Assembly: GCA_012519925.1 (NCBI GenBank)
Contig: JAAYPF010000105.1
Coordinates: 1 to 44,919 of the forward strand
DNA from: Clostridiaceae bacterium
GTDB lineage: Bacteria > Bacillota > Clostridia > Acetivibrionales > Acetivibrionaceae
Reading direction: 5' to 3'
DNA length: 44,919 bases
Part shown: positions 6,704 to 16,278 of the stretch, piece by piece
Position numbering within the stretch: the first letter of the stretch is position 1
Layout: the number at the start of each line of letters is the position of its first letter
Translations under genes and position numbers: made by a program
The notes under the pieces: generated by a model
The model's database searches: none
What the model saw: only the letters and a program-made list of their open reading frames with translations
What the model was told of the DNA's origin: nothing

Positions 6704-8923
6704 ATGGATTTATTGAAAGGCCTTAACAATGAACAGCAGAAAGCGGTATTGCATGTGGATGGACCGCTATTGATATTAGCAGGTGCAGGAAGTGGAAAGA
6801 CTACAGTTCTCACAAATAGGATCGCTTATCTTATTCAGGAAAAAGGAGTTTATCCATCAAGTATATTGGCAATAACCTTTACCAATAAGGCAGCTAGAGA
6901 GATGCGTGAAAGAATTGAGCGTTTAATAGAAAATGTGAGTGATAGTATTTGGGTGAGTACTTTCCATTCAATGTGTGTAAGAATATTGAGAAGAGATATT
7001 GAAAAGATTGATTATGACAGAAGCTTTGTTATATTTGATTACACAGACCAGCAGACAGTTGTAAAAGACTGTTTAAAAGAACTAAACCTAAATGAAAAGA
7101 ATTTTGCCCCAAAATCTGTACTTGGAGATATAGGTAGGGCTAAGGATGAACTTATTGACCCTGATACTTTTGCTAAGGTATATGCAGCAGATTATAGAAT
7201 GTCTAAGGTGGCAAAAATTTACCAATTGTATCAAAAGAATCTAAAGCAAAACAATGCTTTAGATTTTGACGATATAATAATGTTGACTATTAAGCTTTTT
7301 TCTAGTAATCCCGAGGTATTAGACTATTATCAGCGAAAATTCAAATACATACTTGTGGATGAATATCAAGATACTAATACTGCTCAGTATTCGCTTGTAA
7401 GCATGCTTTCACAAAGGAGCAGGAACCTATGTGTTGTTGGTGATGATGACCAGTCCATTTACGGATGGAGAGGTGCAAACATACGCAATATTTTGGATTT
7501 TGAAAAGGAGTTTAAGGACTGTACAACTATTAAACTCGAACAGAACTACAGATCAACACAGACCATTCTTGATGCAGCAAACCACGTCATTAAGAATAAC
7601 TTTGGTAGAAAAAACAAGAGCCTTTGGACTGAAAACAAAGGTGGGGACAAGCTCAAACATTGTCAATGTGCAAATGAGCATGAAGAGGCATATTTCATCG
7701 CAAGTGAAATAAAGAGGCTCAGTACTGCGAAGGACATGCAGTATAAGGATTTTGCTATTTTGTACAGAATAAATGCAATGTCCCGTGTAGTGGAAGAAAT
7801 GCTTATGAAGGAAGGAATTACCTATAAAATATTCGGAGGCTTGAAGTTCTATGACCGCAAAGAAATTAAGGATATTTTGGCATACCTGCGTTTGATTCAG
7901 AATCCTGCCGATAATATAAGTCTTAAGAGATGTATAAATGAGCCTAAAAGAGGTATAGGTGCAACTACTATAGAAACGGCGGAACGTATTGCCAATAGTA
8001 AGGGTGTAAGTATTTTTGCGATTATATCTTCCGCTTCGGAAATACCTGAGCTAGGTAGGGCGGCAGCAAAGCTTGAAGGTTTTGTGGCTATGATATCAAG
8101 GCTACGTGTTTTAAAGGAAGCAATGAGGGTGTCAGAATTGATGCAGGAAGTTATTGAACAGTCAGGTATACAGAAAAGCTATGAGGAAGAGGAGACTCTT
8201 GAGGCTCAGGCAAGAATTGAAAATATAAAGGAATTATTATCCGTTGCCTTAGAGTTTGAGCAAAAGAATGAGGGGCAAGGGCTTGAGGATTTTCTTGCTA
8301 ATGTGTCACTTGTTGCTGATATTGACAATATGGACGAGGACAGCGATTATGTAGTGCTTATGACTCTGCACAGTGCAAAAGGACTTGAGTTCCCCGTTGT
8401 ATTTATGGTGGGAATGGAAGAAGGTGTTTTCCCGGGCTATCGGTCAATGGCCGATGAAAGTGAGCTAGAAGAAGAACGCAGGCTGTGCTATGTTGGTATC
8501 ACCAGAGCAAAACAGAACCTATATTTGACAAATACATTTACCAGGACGTTGTTTGGTAATACTACATATAATAAGATGTCGAGATTTCTTAAAGAAATTC
8601 CACCTGAATTAATAGAGGGTAATGAAAAGAAGAAGCCTATGACTTCAAAAGTTGCTACAAGCAAAAATATGATTAGTGTAGGCACAGGAAATCGGAGTGC
8701 TACCTCTAGCTTTAGAACTGCGACCTTTACTGACGTCAGTAAGCCTAAGGCAATAGCTTCAAACTTCAATGTAGGAGATCAGGTTGAACACAAGAAATTT
8801 GGCTCAGGTATTATAACGAAGATTGAAAAGGAAAAAGATGATTTTATGCTGGAGATTCACTTTAAAGGATCGGGTATGAAGCGATTGATGGCTGCCTTTG
8901 CAAACTTATCAAAAATAGGATAG
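6704..8923 (+). CDS. pcrA: ATP-dependent DNA helicase PcrA/UvrD
   Basis: A superfamily 1A 3'-to-5' helicase for nucleotide excision repair and clearing of RNA polymerase or recombination intermediates. The 739-residue protein has the Q-motif (LNNEQQKAV), Walker A GAGSGKTT (27-34), motif Ia TFTNKAAREM, Walker B VDEYQDTN, motif III GDDDQSIYGWRGA, motif IV LEQNYRS, and motifs V-VI (TLHSAKGLEF, ERRLCYVGITRAK). The C-terminal tail (HKKFGSGIITKIE) is the Tudor-like RNA polymerase-binding segment of PcrA. AGAGAGG precedes ATG 6704. Confidence 0.96.
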   Translation: MDLLKGLNNEQQKAVLHVDGPLLILAGAGSGKTTVLTNRIAYLIQEKGVYPSSILAITFTNKAAREMRERIERLIENVSDSIWVSTFHSMCVRILRRDIEKIDYDRSFVIFDYTDQQTVVKDCLKELNLNEKNFAPKSVLGDIGRAKDELIDPDTFAKVYAADYRMSKVAKIYQLYQKNLKQNNALDFDDIIMLTIKLFSSNPEVLDYYQRKFKYILVDEYQDTNTAQYSLVSMLSQRSRNLCVVGDDDQSIYGWRGANIRNILDFEKEFKDCTTIKLEQNYRSTQTILDAANHVIKNNFGRKNKSLWTENKGGDKLKHCQCANEHEEAYFIASEIKRLSTAKDMQYKDFAILYRINAMSRVVEEMLMKEGITYKIFGGLKFYDRKEIKDILAYLRLIQNPADNISLKRCINEPKRGIGATTIETAERIANSKGVSIFAIISSASEIPELGRAAAKLEGFVAMISRLRVLKEAMRVSELMQEVIEQSGIQKSYEEEETLEAQARIENIKELLSVALEFEQKNEGQGLEDFLANVSLVADIDNMDEDSDYVVLMTLHSAKGLEFPVVFMVGMEEGVFPGYRSMADESELEEERRLCYVGITRAKQNLYLTNTFTRTLFGNTTYNKMSRFLKEIPPELIEGNEKKKPMTSKVATSKNMISVGTGNRSATSSFRTATFTDVSKPKAIASNFNVGDQVEHKKFGSGIITKIEKEKDDFMLEIHFKGSGMKRLMAAFANLSKIG

Positions 8924-8934
8924 AAACTTTTGTT

Positions 8935-8972
8935 TACCCCCTAAACCCATATTGGATTTAGGGGGTATTCTA
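8935..8972 (+). terminator. Terminator after pcrA
   Basis: TACCCCCTAAA (8935-8945) pairs with TTTAGGGGGTA (8957-8967), followed by TTCT. Confidence 0.75.
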
Positions 8973-9098
8973 ATAATGCCACAGAATTTTTGATTATTCA
9001 AAAAAAGATTGGAACAAAATATTAAAGTGTTGCGTCAAATTAGTATAAACGTTAAGAACTCTAAAAAGGGTAAAGAATAAATGTTCGGAGGGGTATTT

Positions 9099-10148
9099 AT
9101 GAAAAGGTTATTATTAGTTTTTATGGCGATGGTGATTTTAGCTAGCAATATGTCTGTGGTAGGAGCAAAGGTTGAAAAAGAATCAAAAACCGGTGAAAAG
9201 GTGGAGTTTACAGATATCTCAAATCACTGGGCAAAGGATGTAATTATTAAAATGTCCAGTAAGGCTTTGATTAAGGGCGTTGGTAATGGTAAGTTTTTGC
9301 CCAATGAAAAGATGAAGAGGTCTGAGTTCATAGCGGCACTGTATAAGACTCTTGGTATCGAAATAAACTATATTAAAGCACCTGACATTAATGAGTTTTT
9401 TGATGATGTAAAGAATGATGACTGGTTTGCAACTCAATTGTATGACCTTGCAACATTGAACATTATTGATGACAGGGGTAAATTCAGACCTGAGGCTCAA
9501 ATAACACGTGAAGAGATGGTTAACTACATAATTAATGGATATAATTACAAGCTTAATATAGTAATTGATGAATTAGAGGAGTTCACCGACTACACTGACG
9601 ACAAAAAAATCGATAAAAAGTATAAAAAAGCAGTCAAGAAGGCAACAAAGCTTGGATTTATCAGGGGCAAGGAAAACAATTTATTTGACCCTAAAGGAAT
9701 TACAACAAGGGCTGAAGCTATAGTTGTTTTGGAAAAACTGTTAGGTAATTTGGAAGCTATTAAAGATGCAATTATTGAGGATATAGAAAAGAAAGTAGTT
9801 GTAGAGCCTAGCTATGAAAAGAGCGATAAAGCATTTAAGATGAAGCTTAAAATCACAAACAATACCGATAAGAAAGTAACAATACAAACATCGGGACAGA
9901 AGTTTGATTTCAAACTATTGGATGAGAAAAAAGAAATCCTGTACACATGGTCGATGGATAAGATGTTTATAATGATGATTATGGATTTAGAGATTAAAGC
10001 GGGTGAAAGCATTGAATTTAGTGACGATCTCGACATGGAAAACTTCAAAGATATAATTAGCAAGGCAAAATATCTGCAAGGGTTTATTACAGGCACGTCA
10101 AGTGATTTCAAAATAAATAGTAAAGGCTATGAAATAGAAATTAGATAG
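9099..10148 (+). CDS. Secreted SLH-domain protein with BsuPI domain
   Basis: A predicted surface protein held to the cell wall by S-layer homology domains. The 349-residue product starts with a signal peptide (MKRLLLVFMAMVILA, cleavage near VGA-KV). Three SLH repeats follow at about 30-80 (FTDISNHWAKDVI), 92-145 (FDDVKNDDWFATQLYDLATL) and 155-215 (KLGFIRGKENNLFDP). The C-terminal third resembles the BsuPI beta-sandwich (FDFKLLDEKKEILYTWS, LEIKAGESIEF), first known in a B. subtilis intracellular proteinase inhibitor. ATG 9099 is preferred over 9081 because GGAGGGG lies between them. The ligand of the BsuPI part is unknown. Confidence 0.85.
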   Translation: MKRLLLVFMAMVILASNMSVVGAKVEKESKTGEKVEFTDISNHWAKDVIIKMSSKALIKGVGNGKFLPNEKMKRSEFIAALYKTLGIEINYIKAPDINEFFDDVKNDDWFATQLYDLATLNIIDDRGKFRPEAQITREEMVNYIINGYNYKLNIVIDELEEFTDYTDDKKIDKKYKKAVKKATKLGFIRGKENNLFDPKGITTRAEAIVVLEKLLGNLEAIKDAIIEDIEKKVVVEPSYEKSDKAFKMKLKITNNTDKKVTIQTSGQKFDFKLLDEKKEILYTWSMDKMFIMMIMDLEIKAGESIEFSDDLDMENFKDIISKAKYLQGFITGTSSDFKINSKGYEIEIR

Positions 10149-10165
10149 TCGATATTTGAGAAAAG

Positions 10166-10218
10166 GAGTTGAGCACAAGTAGTCAAATAATGAACTGCTT
10201 GTGTTCAGCTCTTTTTTT
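10166..10218 (+). terminator. Terminator after the SLH gene
   Basis: A 17-bp stem with three G-U pairs (10166-10182 with 10195-10211), then T7. Confidence 0.85.
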
Positions 10219-10235
10219 GTATAATACTATGCATC

Positions 10236-10264
10236 TTGAATGGGCAAAATTGTTATAGTAGAAT
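10236..10264 (+). promoter_or_regulatory. Possible promoter of the 10315 gene
   Basis: TTGAAT (10236-10241), 17 bases, TAGAAT (10259-10264). Confidence 0.4.
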
Positions 10265-10314
10265 AAAAATGTAGTGGTTTTGGAAAGTAGTTGAAATTTG
10301 GAGGAATTTATTTA

Positions 10315-11292
10315 ATGGCTTTAAGTAAAGGCAGATATATGAGAATATTTGCAATACTTTTGGGGATAATTCTTATTCTATTGTTTGAGCAAAGGAGTAT
10401 TGTGCCAAAGCGTTATACTATGACAGTATACAGGATAGGCAGTGATGTGTTTATTTCTTATAGATATCTGAAAAATACCGATATGCATCTGGTAATTGGG
10501 AAATGCGGAGTGAATAAGTTGATAAGTATAAAAGCAATATATTTAAACAGTAATTATACCGATAATGTAATGCCTTGGGGCACAAAAAGAGCTACTAATT
10601 TTATGACATCATGTACCGATTGGATAGGTCCTTATACAGTTAAGTCTTTAGAATGTGATGATGGAGGGGAACCTAGTTTTACTGGCGGATGGCATGGTGA
10701 TAGTGTTGATGGGAAAGAGATACCGACGGCAAATACAGAAAATTTTTCTATTAGAATAGGTAATGAAGAATTGTCGGACAAAAAGGTGTATTATTGTGAT
10801 GGAGTGCAAATAAGTGTAACCAATTATATACAGGCATACAATACAAAGAAAATAAAGAGAAATGTTCTTAAAGAGGAAGTAAAGTACGATATTACACCTA
10901 ATGAAGTGAAGGTTGAAGTGACCTCCACAGCATTAGAAAAGGTTTTGTTACAAAGATACTATGGGCTTCAGGCACAGAATGGAGAATTTGAAAGTATAGA
11001 ATATGGCAACGGTGTTTTAGCCCAGTGTAGGGAGTATTCGGACTCAGGAACCTACAAAAAAGATAATATAGCTAGTTGTTTTAAACTTTTTTCAAAAAAA
11101 GGTGTATCTAGTATGGTTGTGTCGCTTGACACAGGTTTTGGTCTAGGGAATTTTGAAAATTTATCCGACGACCTTCCTACAATATTTACTCAGAATTATG
11201 GCAAAACATATTTTAATCTGGTAAATGGAATTGATAAAATAATTGAAAAAGGTGATTCTATTAAATGGAGAGGCAGCTATGAATTTAATTAA
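10315..11292 (+). CDS. Membrane-anchored extracellular protein, unknown function
   Basis: I do not recognise the family. The 325-residue product has one N-terminal hydrophobic segment (about 9-24, FAILLGIILILLFEQ), best read as a signal-anchor. The rest is hydrophilic and beta-rich, with several cysteines (CGVNK, SCTDWIG, LECDDGG, YYCDGV, AQCREY, ASCFKL) that could form disulfides outside the cell. ATG 10315 is chosen for GGAGG at 10300-10304; a TTG at 10291 is also in frame. Its stop is six bases before the glycosyltransferase gene, so they likely form an operon and may act together on a surface glycan or glycoprotein. Confidence 0.7.
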   Translation: MALSKGRYMRIFAILLGIILILLFEQRSIVPKRYTMTVYRIGSDVFISYRYLKNTDMHLVIGKCGVNKLISIKAIYLNSNYTDNVMPWGTKRATNFMTSCTDWIGPYTVKSLECDDGGEPSFTGGWHGDSVDGKEIPTANTENFSIRIGNEELSDKKVYYCDGVQISVTNYIQAYNTKKIKRNVLKEEVKYDITPNEVKVEVTSTALEKVLLQRYYGLQAQNGEFESIEYGNGVLAQCREYSDSGTYKKDNIASCFKLFSKKGVSSMVVSLDTGFGLGNFENLSDDLPTIFTQNYGKTYFNLVNGIDKIIEKGDSIKWRGSYEFN

Positions 11293-11298
11293 ATATAA

Positions 11299-12786
11299 AT
11301 GAGGTGGAGAGTGTTCGAGATTTTAGCGAGTTTAACCAGAAAAATTAAAATATTGTTTTTCCTATTGTTCGGTCTTATCTTCTTTTCGCTAACCGTCGTA
11401 AATATCAAAAGGATAGACCGTAGCTTATATAAATATGCAGCGATATATTTGGTCATAGTATTATTTTTTTCCTACTTAATATATAAAATCAAGCGAAGAT
11501 GGACGTTTCTTGCAGGATTAGTAGTGCTATCCATTACAGTGAGATTGATTTGGATATTCACGGTAAACACCCAGCCGGTATCCGATTTCAGCATACAAAA
11601 TTATGCCGCAAATCTGATTTTGGAAGGTCAATACTCTGTGGTAAAGGGGATTGATTACTTTAATGTTTGGGTGTATCAATTGGGGTTCTCGGTATTTTGC
11701 TCTTTTTTATATTCTATATTTGGAAGTAATATTTTAGTGGTTAAAGTTTTTAACGTAATCTTCTCTAGTGGTATTGCAGTATTGATATATTTAATGGCTG
11801 CAAAAATTTTTAATGAAAAAGCTGGACGAATTGCAAGCTTTCTTTATGCAATATATATTCAGTCCATTATATTTAACTCACTACTTACCAACCAAATAGT
11901 GTCTGCATTTTTTATTTATCTAGGTATTTTATTAATTGTATACAAAAGCGGATGGTTTTACTATTTGATTTCGGGAATTTCCATAGCAATCGGGCATATA
12001 ATGAGACCTGAAGGCAGCTTCGCACTATATATTATTGCAGGAGTAATAGTTTTATATCATGTTTTAAATGTGTCAAAGAAAAAAGGTATGTTTAGTAAAA
12101 GCAGTAGTCTATCTTCTTCAGACCTAATTTGGGTGCTTTCTAAAATTGGAGTTTTTATATTGGCTTTCAATTTAGTTATTCAATTGTTTAGCTACTCATT
12201 AAAATCGATGGATATCACCGACTATAGTTTTGGAAACCGTAATGTATACTGGAAGTTTGTACTTGGCTTAAATCCCTCCACAAATGGGGGATACTCTAAT
12301 GAAGATGTAAAAATTCTCAACGAATATCCTGTGGGAGAAGAGTTATACCGTGCTGAAAAAGATGTAATTCGTGAGAGATTGAGTGATAGGTCAGAATTAA
12401 TTAAATTGATGATAAGAAAATTTAATATTATGTGGACGCATGAGGACAGCACCATCGGGTTTATATCTCCTGGCACGAAATTAACAACAAAGCAGATGAA
12501 TTATATTCTAGAGCTTGAAAAAATTCAGTATGCTGCATTATTGTTTTGTGTGTGCCTGACTACATTTATGGCTATAAAAAGTAAAAAAGAAGATATGAAT
12601 TTGCTTATATTAATGATGCTCATATCGGCAAACTTCGCCGTTTATCTATTTGTTGAAATTCAAACAAGATATAGATATTTTATAATGCCTGCATTTTTTG
12701 TATTGTCTGGGTATTGCATGAGTACAATAATAAAATCTTTTAAAGGTTTTTTCGGGATTGGTAATAGTAATGATTTATTGGACTAG
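11299..12786 (+). CDS. GT-C family membrane glycosyltransferase (PMT/ArnT-like)
   Basis: A multi-pass protein of about 495 residues with some ten to twelve hydrophobic helices. It has the layout of dolichyl/undecaprenyl-phosphate-sugar glycosyltransferases (GT39/ArnT type). An acidic residue sits in the first outside loop after the first helices (TQPVSDFSIQNYAANLI), where GT-C enzymes keep their catalytic Asp, and HIMRPEGSF resembles a conserved loop. It would move a lipid-linked sugar to a protein or glycan outside the membrane. The acceptor is unknown. The start is uncertain: ATG 11299 lacks a clear ribosome site, while GAGGTGG just after it could serve GTG 11311. Confidence 0.75.
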   Translation: MRWRVFEILASLTRKIKILFFLLFGLIFFSLTVVNIKRIDRSLYKYAAIYLVIVLFFSYLIYKIKRRWTFLAGLVVLSITVRLIWIFTVNTQPVSDFSIQNYAANLILEGQYSVVKGIDYFNVWVYQLGFSVFCSFLYSIFGSNILVVKVFNVIFSSGIAVLIYLMAAKIFNEKAGRIASFLYAIYIQSIIFNSLLTNQIVSAFFIYLGILLIVYKSGWFYYLISGISIAIGHIMRPEGSFALYIIAGVIVLYHVLNVSKKKGMFSKSSSLSSSDLIWVLSKIGVFILAFNLVIQLFSYSLKSMDITDYSFGNRNVYWKFVLGLNPSTNGGYSNEDVKILNEYPVGEELYRAEKDVIRERLSDRSELIKLMIRKFNIMWTHEDSTIGFISPGTKLTTKQMNYILELEKIQYAALLFCVCLTTFMAIKSKKEDMNLLILMMLISANFAVYLFVEIQTRYRYFIMPAFFVLSGYCMSTIIKSFKGFFGIGNSNDLLD

Positions 12787-12853
12787 AGCTGTTTTCAATA
12801 GCTTTAGTATTTATGGAAAAAATCAAGTTTTGTTTCTTTAAAAATTTTTAATG

Positions 12854-12882
12854 TTGATTTAAGTGCAAATGTTTAATAAAAT
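12854..12882 (+). promoter_or_regulatory. Possible sigma-A promoter of the GH5 gene
   Basis: TTGATT (12854-12859), 17 bases, TAAAAT (12877-12882), about 250 bases before the start codon. Confidence 0.4.
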
Positions 12883-12963
12883 ATTAGTAGAAGAGTTTTT
12901 GAGTTCTTAAAAATGTTTTATTCTTAACATCACAAGAAAATTTTATCTTTATATTATTTAACG

Positions 12964-12990
12964 CCCCCTAAGAACTAATAATTGCTCGAA
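12964..12990 (+). promoter_or_regulatory. SigI-type promoter of the GH5 cellulase
   Basis: CCCCC (12964-12968), then TAAGAA, 18 bases in all, then CGAA (12987-12990). SigI promoters are known for a C-tract/A-tract -35 and a CGAA -10. The same element with the same 18-base gap and a nearly identical downstream flank precedes the GH9 gene at 31240-31266. Transcription would start near 12997, giving a leader of about 135 bases. Confidence 0.6.
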
Positions 12991-13132
12991 TTAATATATA
13001 AGAGATGCTATAAAAAATATGCATTTTACTTTGTTTTTTGATGAAAATGAATATGTTTTGATTGTTATCATATGATTTTAACTTTATTAAGTTTAATATA
13101 TGAAGTACAAAATTTTGAAGGGGAGAGATTTT

Positions 13133-14821
13133 ATGAAAATGGGTAAAAGAATTGTTGCATTTGCTGCAGCACTAATGCTTACTACCATGTGTTGTTTATC
13201 AACAAACAGTGGAGTGAAAGTACAAGCAGTGGATACCAACAATGACGACTGGTTGCATTGTAAAGGAAACAAAATCTACGATATGTATGGCAATGAAGTT
13301 TGGCTTACTGGTGCAAACTGGTTTGGATTTAACTGTAGCGAGAACGTTTTTCATGGTTCGTGGTATGATGTTAAGGAGATACTATCTAGTGTGGCAGATA
13401 GAGGAATAGGACTATTAAGGGTTCCTATATCTACAGAGCTTCTCTACAGTTGGATGACAGGTAAACCTAATAAGGTTTCAAGTGTTACGGCAGCTAATGA
13501 TCCACCTTATATGGTTTTGAATCCTGACTTTTATGATCCTGAGACCGATGGTCCTAAGAACAGCATGGAAATATTCGACATTATTATGGGATACTGCAAA
13601 GAACTTGGGATAAAGGTAATGATTGATATACATAGCCCTCATGCCCATAATTCGGGACATATGTACGAATTGTGGTATGGTGCAGATACGGAAACAGCGG
13701 GTGTTGTTACTACTAAGATGTGGATAGATACATTAGTGTGGCTGACAGACAAATATAAAAATGATGACACTATTATTGCAATGGATTTAAAAAATGAACC
13801 TCATGGAAAGCGTGGTTATACAGGAAATAAATGTCCTTCAGATATTGCAAAATGGGATGATTCTAAGGATGAAAACAACTGGAAATATGCTGCGGAAATT
13901 TGTGCTAAGGCAATACTTGATGTAAATCCTAATATGTTGATAGTTATTGAGGGTGTTGAGCAATACCCTAAAACTGAAAAAGGTTATACCTATGATACCC
14001 CAGATGTTTGGGGAGCAACTGGTGATGATGCTCCTTGGTATGGTGCATGGTGGGGAGGCAATCTTAGAGGTGTAAAAGATTATCCAATTGATTTAGGTTC
14101 ACTAAATAGCCAAATAGTATATTCACCACATGATTATGGACCTTCAGTTTATAACCAAACATGGTTCGATAAGGACTTTACAACTCAGACCTTGTTGGAT
14201 GATTATTGGTACGATACATGGGCATATATAAATGACCAAAATATTGCTCCACTCTTAATTGGTGAGTGGGGAGGTCATATGGATGGTGGAAAAAATCAAA
14301 AGTGGATGGTATTGCTTAGGGATTACATGATAGAAAATCGTATTCACCATACATTCTGGTGTATAAACCCAAATTCCGGTGATACCGGTGGATTGCTTGG
14401 AAATGATTGGTCAACATGGGACGAAGAGAAATACGGATTGTTTGAAAAATCATTGTGGAAGACATCGGGAGGAAAATATATTGGACTTGATCACCAAGTT
14501 CCGCTTGGTAAAAATGGTATTTCACTAGGTGAATATTACAATACACCTAATGTTACACCTGTTAAGACTCCTACACCAGCAAAGACGCCAACACCATCGG
14601 TTAATACGCCAACGCCGTCTTCTTCCAATGTTGTTAAAGGAGATATTAATGGAGATAAAGTTTTTGATTCCCTTGATTTCGGTTCATTGAGACTATATTT
14701 ATTAGGATTTAGGACTCCTGATTATGCTTTTTGGGAAAAGGCAGCTGATATGGATGGTAACGGGGAAGTTGATTCAATAGATTTTGCATTTATGAGAAAG
14801 TTGCTTTTAGGACAAATCTAG
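13133..14821 (+). CDS. Cellulosomal GH5 endoglucanase with dockerin
   Basis: A secreted beta-1,4-glucanase that docks onto a scaffoldin. The 562-residue product has a signal peptide (1-32, ending KVQA). A GH5 barrel (about 38-470) follows, with the acid/base Glu222 in DLKNEPHG and the nucleophile Glu378 in LIGEWGG. A Pro-Thr linker (about 477-503, repeated TPTP) leads to a C-terminal type I dockerin with two calcium loops, GDINGDKVFDSLDF and ADMDGNGEVDSIDF. The architecture is that of CelG-type enzymes of Acetivibrio thermocellus. ATG 13133 fits GAAGGGGAG; an upstream in-frame ATG at 13100 would spoil the signal peptide. Substrate preference is inferred from family. Confidence 0.93.
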   Translation: MKMGKRIVAFAAALMLTTMCCLSTNSGVKVQAVDTNNDDWLHCKGNKIYDMYGNEVWLTGANWFGFNCSENVFHGSWYDVKEILSSVADRGIGLLRVPISTELLYSWMTGKPNKVSSVTAANDPPYMVLNPDFYDPETDGPKNSMEIFDIIMGYCKELGIKVMIDIHSPHAHNSGHMYELWYGADTETAGVVTTKMWIDTLVWLTDKYKNDDTIIAMDLKNEPHGKRGYTGNKCPSDIAKWDDSKDENNWKYAAEICAKAILDVNPNMLIVIEGVEQYPKTEKGYTYDTPDVWGATGDDAPWYGAWWGGNLRGVKDYPIDLGSLNSQIVYSPHDYGPSVYNQTWFDKDFTTQTLLDDYWYDTWAYINDQNIAPLLIGEWGGHMDGGKNQKWMVLLRDYMIENRIHHTFWCINPNSGDTGGLLGNDWSTWDEEKYGLFEKSLWKTSGGKYIGLDHQVPLGKNGISLGEYYNTPNVTPVKTPTPAKTPTPSVNTPTPSSSNVVKGDINGDKVFDSLDFGSLRLYLLGFRTPDYAFWEKAADMDGNGEVDSIDFAFMRKLLLGQI

Positions 14822-14871
14822 TTATTAATGGGAACTAGCCCGTGCTTGCCAACGGTCTGTTCTATATATGT

Positions 14872-14919
14872 AACATAGCAATAAGCCCACTGGTTTTCGG
14901 TGGGCTTATTGTTATGTTA
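14872..14919. terminator. Very strong terminator after the GH5 gene
   Basis: A 19-bp stem (14872-14890 with 14901-14919, one G-U) around TGGTTTTCG. It isolates the cellulase from the his operon. Confidence 0.85.
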
Positions 14920-14928
14920 AAGTTTTTA

Positions 14929-14957
14929 TTGACAAAGGAATAAGGTTATACTATAAT
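14929..14957 (+). promoter_or_regulatory. Consensus promoter of the his operon
   Basis: TTGACA (14929-14934), exactly 17 bases, TATAAT (14952-14957). It is a perfect sigma-A match. The leader to hisZ is only about 55 bases, so no T-box or other long riboswitch can fit. Confidence 0.85.
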
Positions 14958-15017
14958 GGTCGTAATTCATTAATTTATAACTTTAGCGTGATAAAGTATT
15001 AAAGTGAGGTGCGTAAA

Positions 15018-16274
15018 TTGACTAAGTGGAAAATATATACCCCTGAAGGTGTTCAGGATATACTTGCAAATGAGTGCTTTTTCAAAAGAAATCTTGAAGA
15101 TAAGATAAGAAAGGTATTTAGAAGTTCGGGTTTTTATGAAGTTGAGACTCCTATTGTTGAGTTTTATGATGCCTTTCTTGCAGAAGACGGGATTACTGCA
15201 CAGGAAACTATGTTTAAATTTTTCGATCAGCAGGGACGCATACTGGTTTTAAGGCCAGAGATAACCATACCTATCGCAAGACTCGCAGCTACCAAATTTA
15301 AAGATGTAAGCCACCCATTGAGATTCTCTTATATTGGGAACACCTTCAACTATAAAGAGTTAGGTGGTGGAAAGCAAAAGGAATTTACCCAAGCTGGCGT
15401 GGAGTTGTTGGGAATAAATTCACCCGAGGCAGATGCTGAGATAATTGCTACTGCAATAAAGGCTGTAAAAGTGTCTGGGTTGGAAAACTTTCAGATAGAT
15501 ATAGGTCAAGTGGATTTCTTTAAAGGCTTGATGGAAGAGACGGGTCTTTCTGCGGAAGAAACCGAGCAAATGAGAGTCCTTATTGACAGGAAAGATTATC
15601 TTGCTGTTGAAGAACTGGTAAAAACACATAATATTAGAGAAGATTTAAAGGAGCTTGTGTTGAGCCTTCCAAGACTTTTTGGTTCTTTGGATGTCATTGA
15701 CTCTGTTGAGAAATATTCTCTTAATAAAAAGTCAATTAATGCTTTGGAAAACTTACGAAGGGTCCTTAGAATACTTGATGATTACGGACTTAGCAAATAT
15801 GTATCAATAGATCTTGGGATGGTTCAGAATTTAAACTATTATACCGGTATAATTTTCAGAGGCTTTACTTATGGCGCTGGCTTCCCTATTTTAAGCGGTG
15901 GTAGATATGACAAATTGGTTGAAAAGTTTGGCAAGGTCAGTCCGGCTACCGGTTTTTCATTAGGTATAAATATGATAATGATAGCTCTTGAACGACAGAA
16001 GATTGAATCAGAAAAGCCTTCTATAGATAGTCTTATTTCTTACAAGGATGAAGGAAGAATGATAGCATTTAAAGTTTGCGAAGCTTTAAGAGAACAAGGG
16101 CTTGTGGTTGAACTTGATGTTACAAGAAGCGAAATGGTTGATTTGAAGCAATATGCAATCACTAAGGGAATAGGTGGAATAATCAATATTGTAGATGAAC
16201 AGTGCATTGAAGTGCACAATATAGAAAAGAACGAAACTTCAACGGTGACTATAGATGAGCTGTTAGGGAGGTAA
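15018..16274 (+). CDS. hisZ: ATP phosphoribosyltransferase regulatory subunit HisZ
   Basis: HisZ is a histidyl-tRNA synthetase paralogue that does not charge tRNA but forms a complex with short HisG and gives it histidine feedback control. The 419-residue product has class II synthetase-like segments ([48 protein letters not shown]). The TTG at 15018 is the likely start because GAGGTG (15006-15011) is well placed for it; GTG 15009 overlaps that site. First gene of the operon, four bases before hisG. The short hisG next door confirms HisZ rather than HisS. Confidence 0.92.
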   Translation: MTKWKIYTPEGVQDILANECFFKRNLEDKIRKVFRSSGFYEVETPIVEFYDAFLAEDGITAQETMFKFFDQQGRILVLRPEITIPIARLAATKFKDVSHPLRFSYIGNTFNYKELGGGKQKEFTQAGVELLGINSPEADAEIIATAIKAVKVSGLENFQIDIGQVDFFKGLMEETGLSAEETEQMRVLIDRKDYLAVEELVKTHNIREDLKELVLSLPRLFGSLDVIDSVEKYSLNKKSINALENLRRVLRILDDYGLSKYVSIDLGMVQNLNYYTGIIFRGFTYGAGFPILSGGRYDKLVEKFGKVSPATGFSLGINMIMIALERQKIESEKPSIDSLISYKDEGRMIAFKVCEALREQGLVVELDVTRSEMVDLKQYAITKGIGGIINIVDEQCIEVHNIEKNETSTVTIDELLGR

Positions 16275-16278
16275 TAAA

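Larger units (their letters stand above)
12787..13132. other. Gene-free upstream region of the GH5 gene
   Basis: No gene. It holds a small hairpin after the glycosyltransferase (AGCT/AGCT near 12787-12804), a sigma-A-like promoter (12854-12882) and a SigI-like promoter (12964-12990). Confidence 0.6.

Noticed and set aside
14920-15017. T-box or histidine riboswitch before hisZ
   Set aside because: Only about 55 bases lie between the transcription start and hisZ, too short, and no T-box sequence is present.
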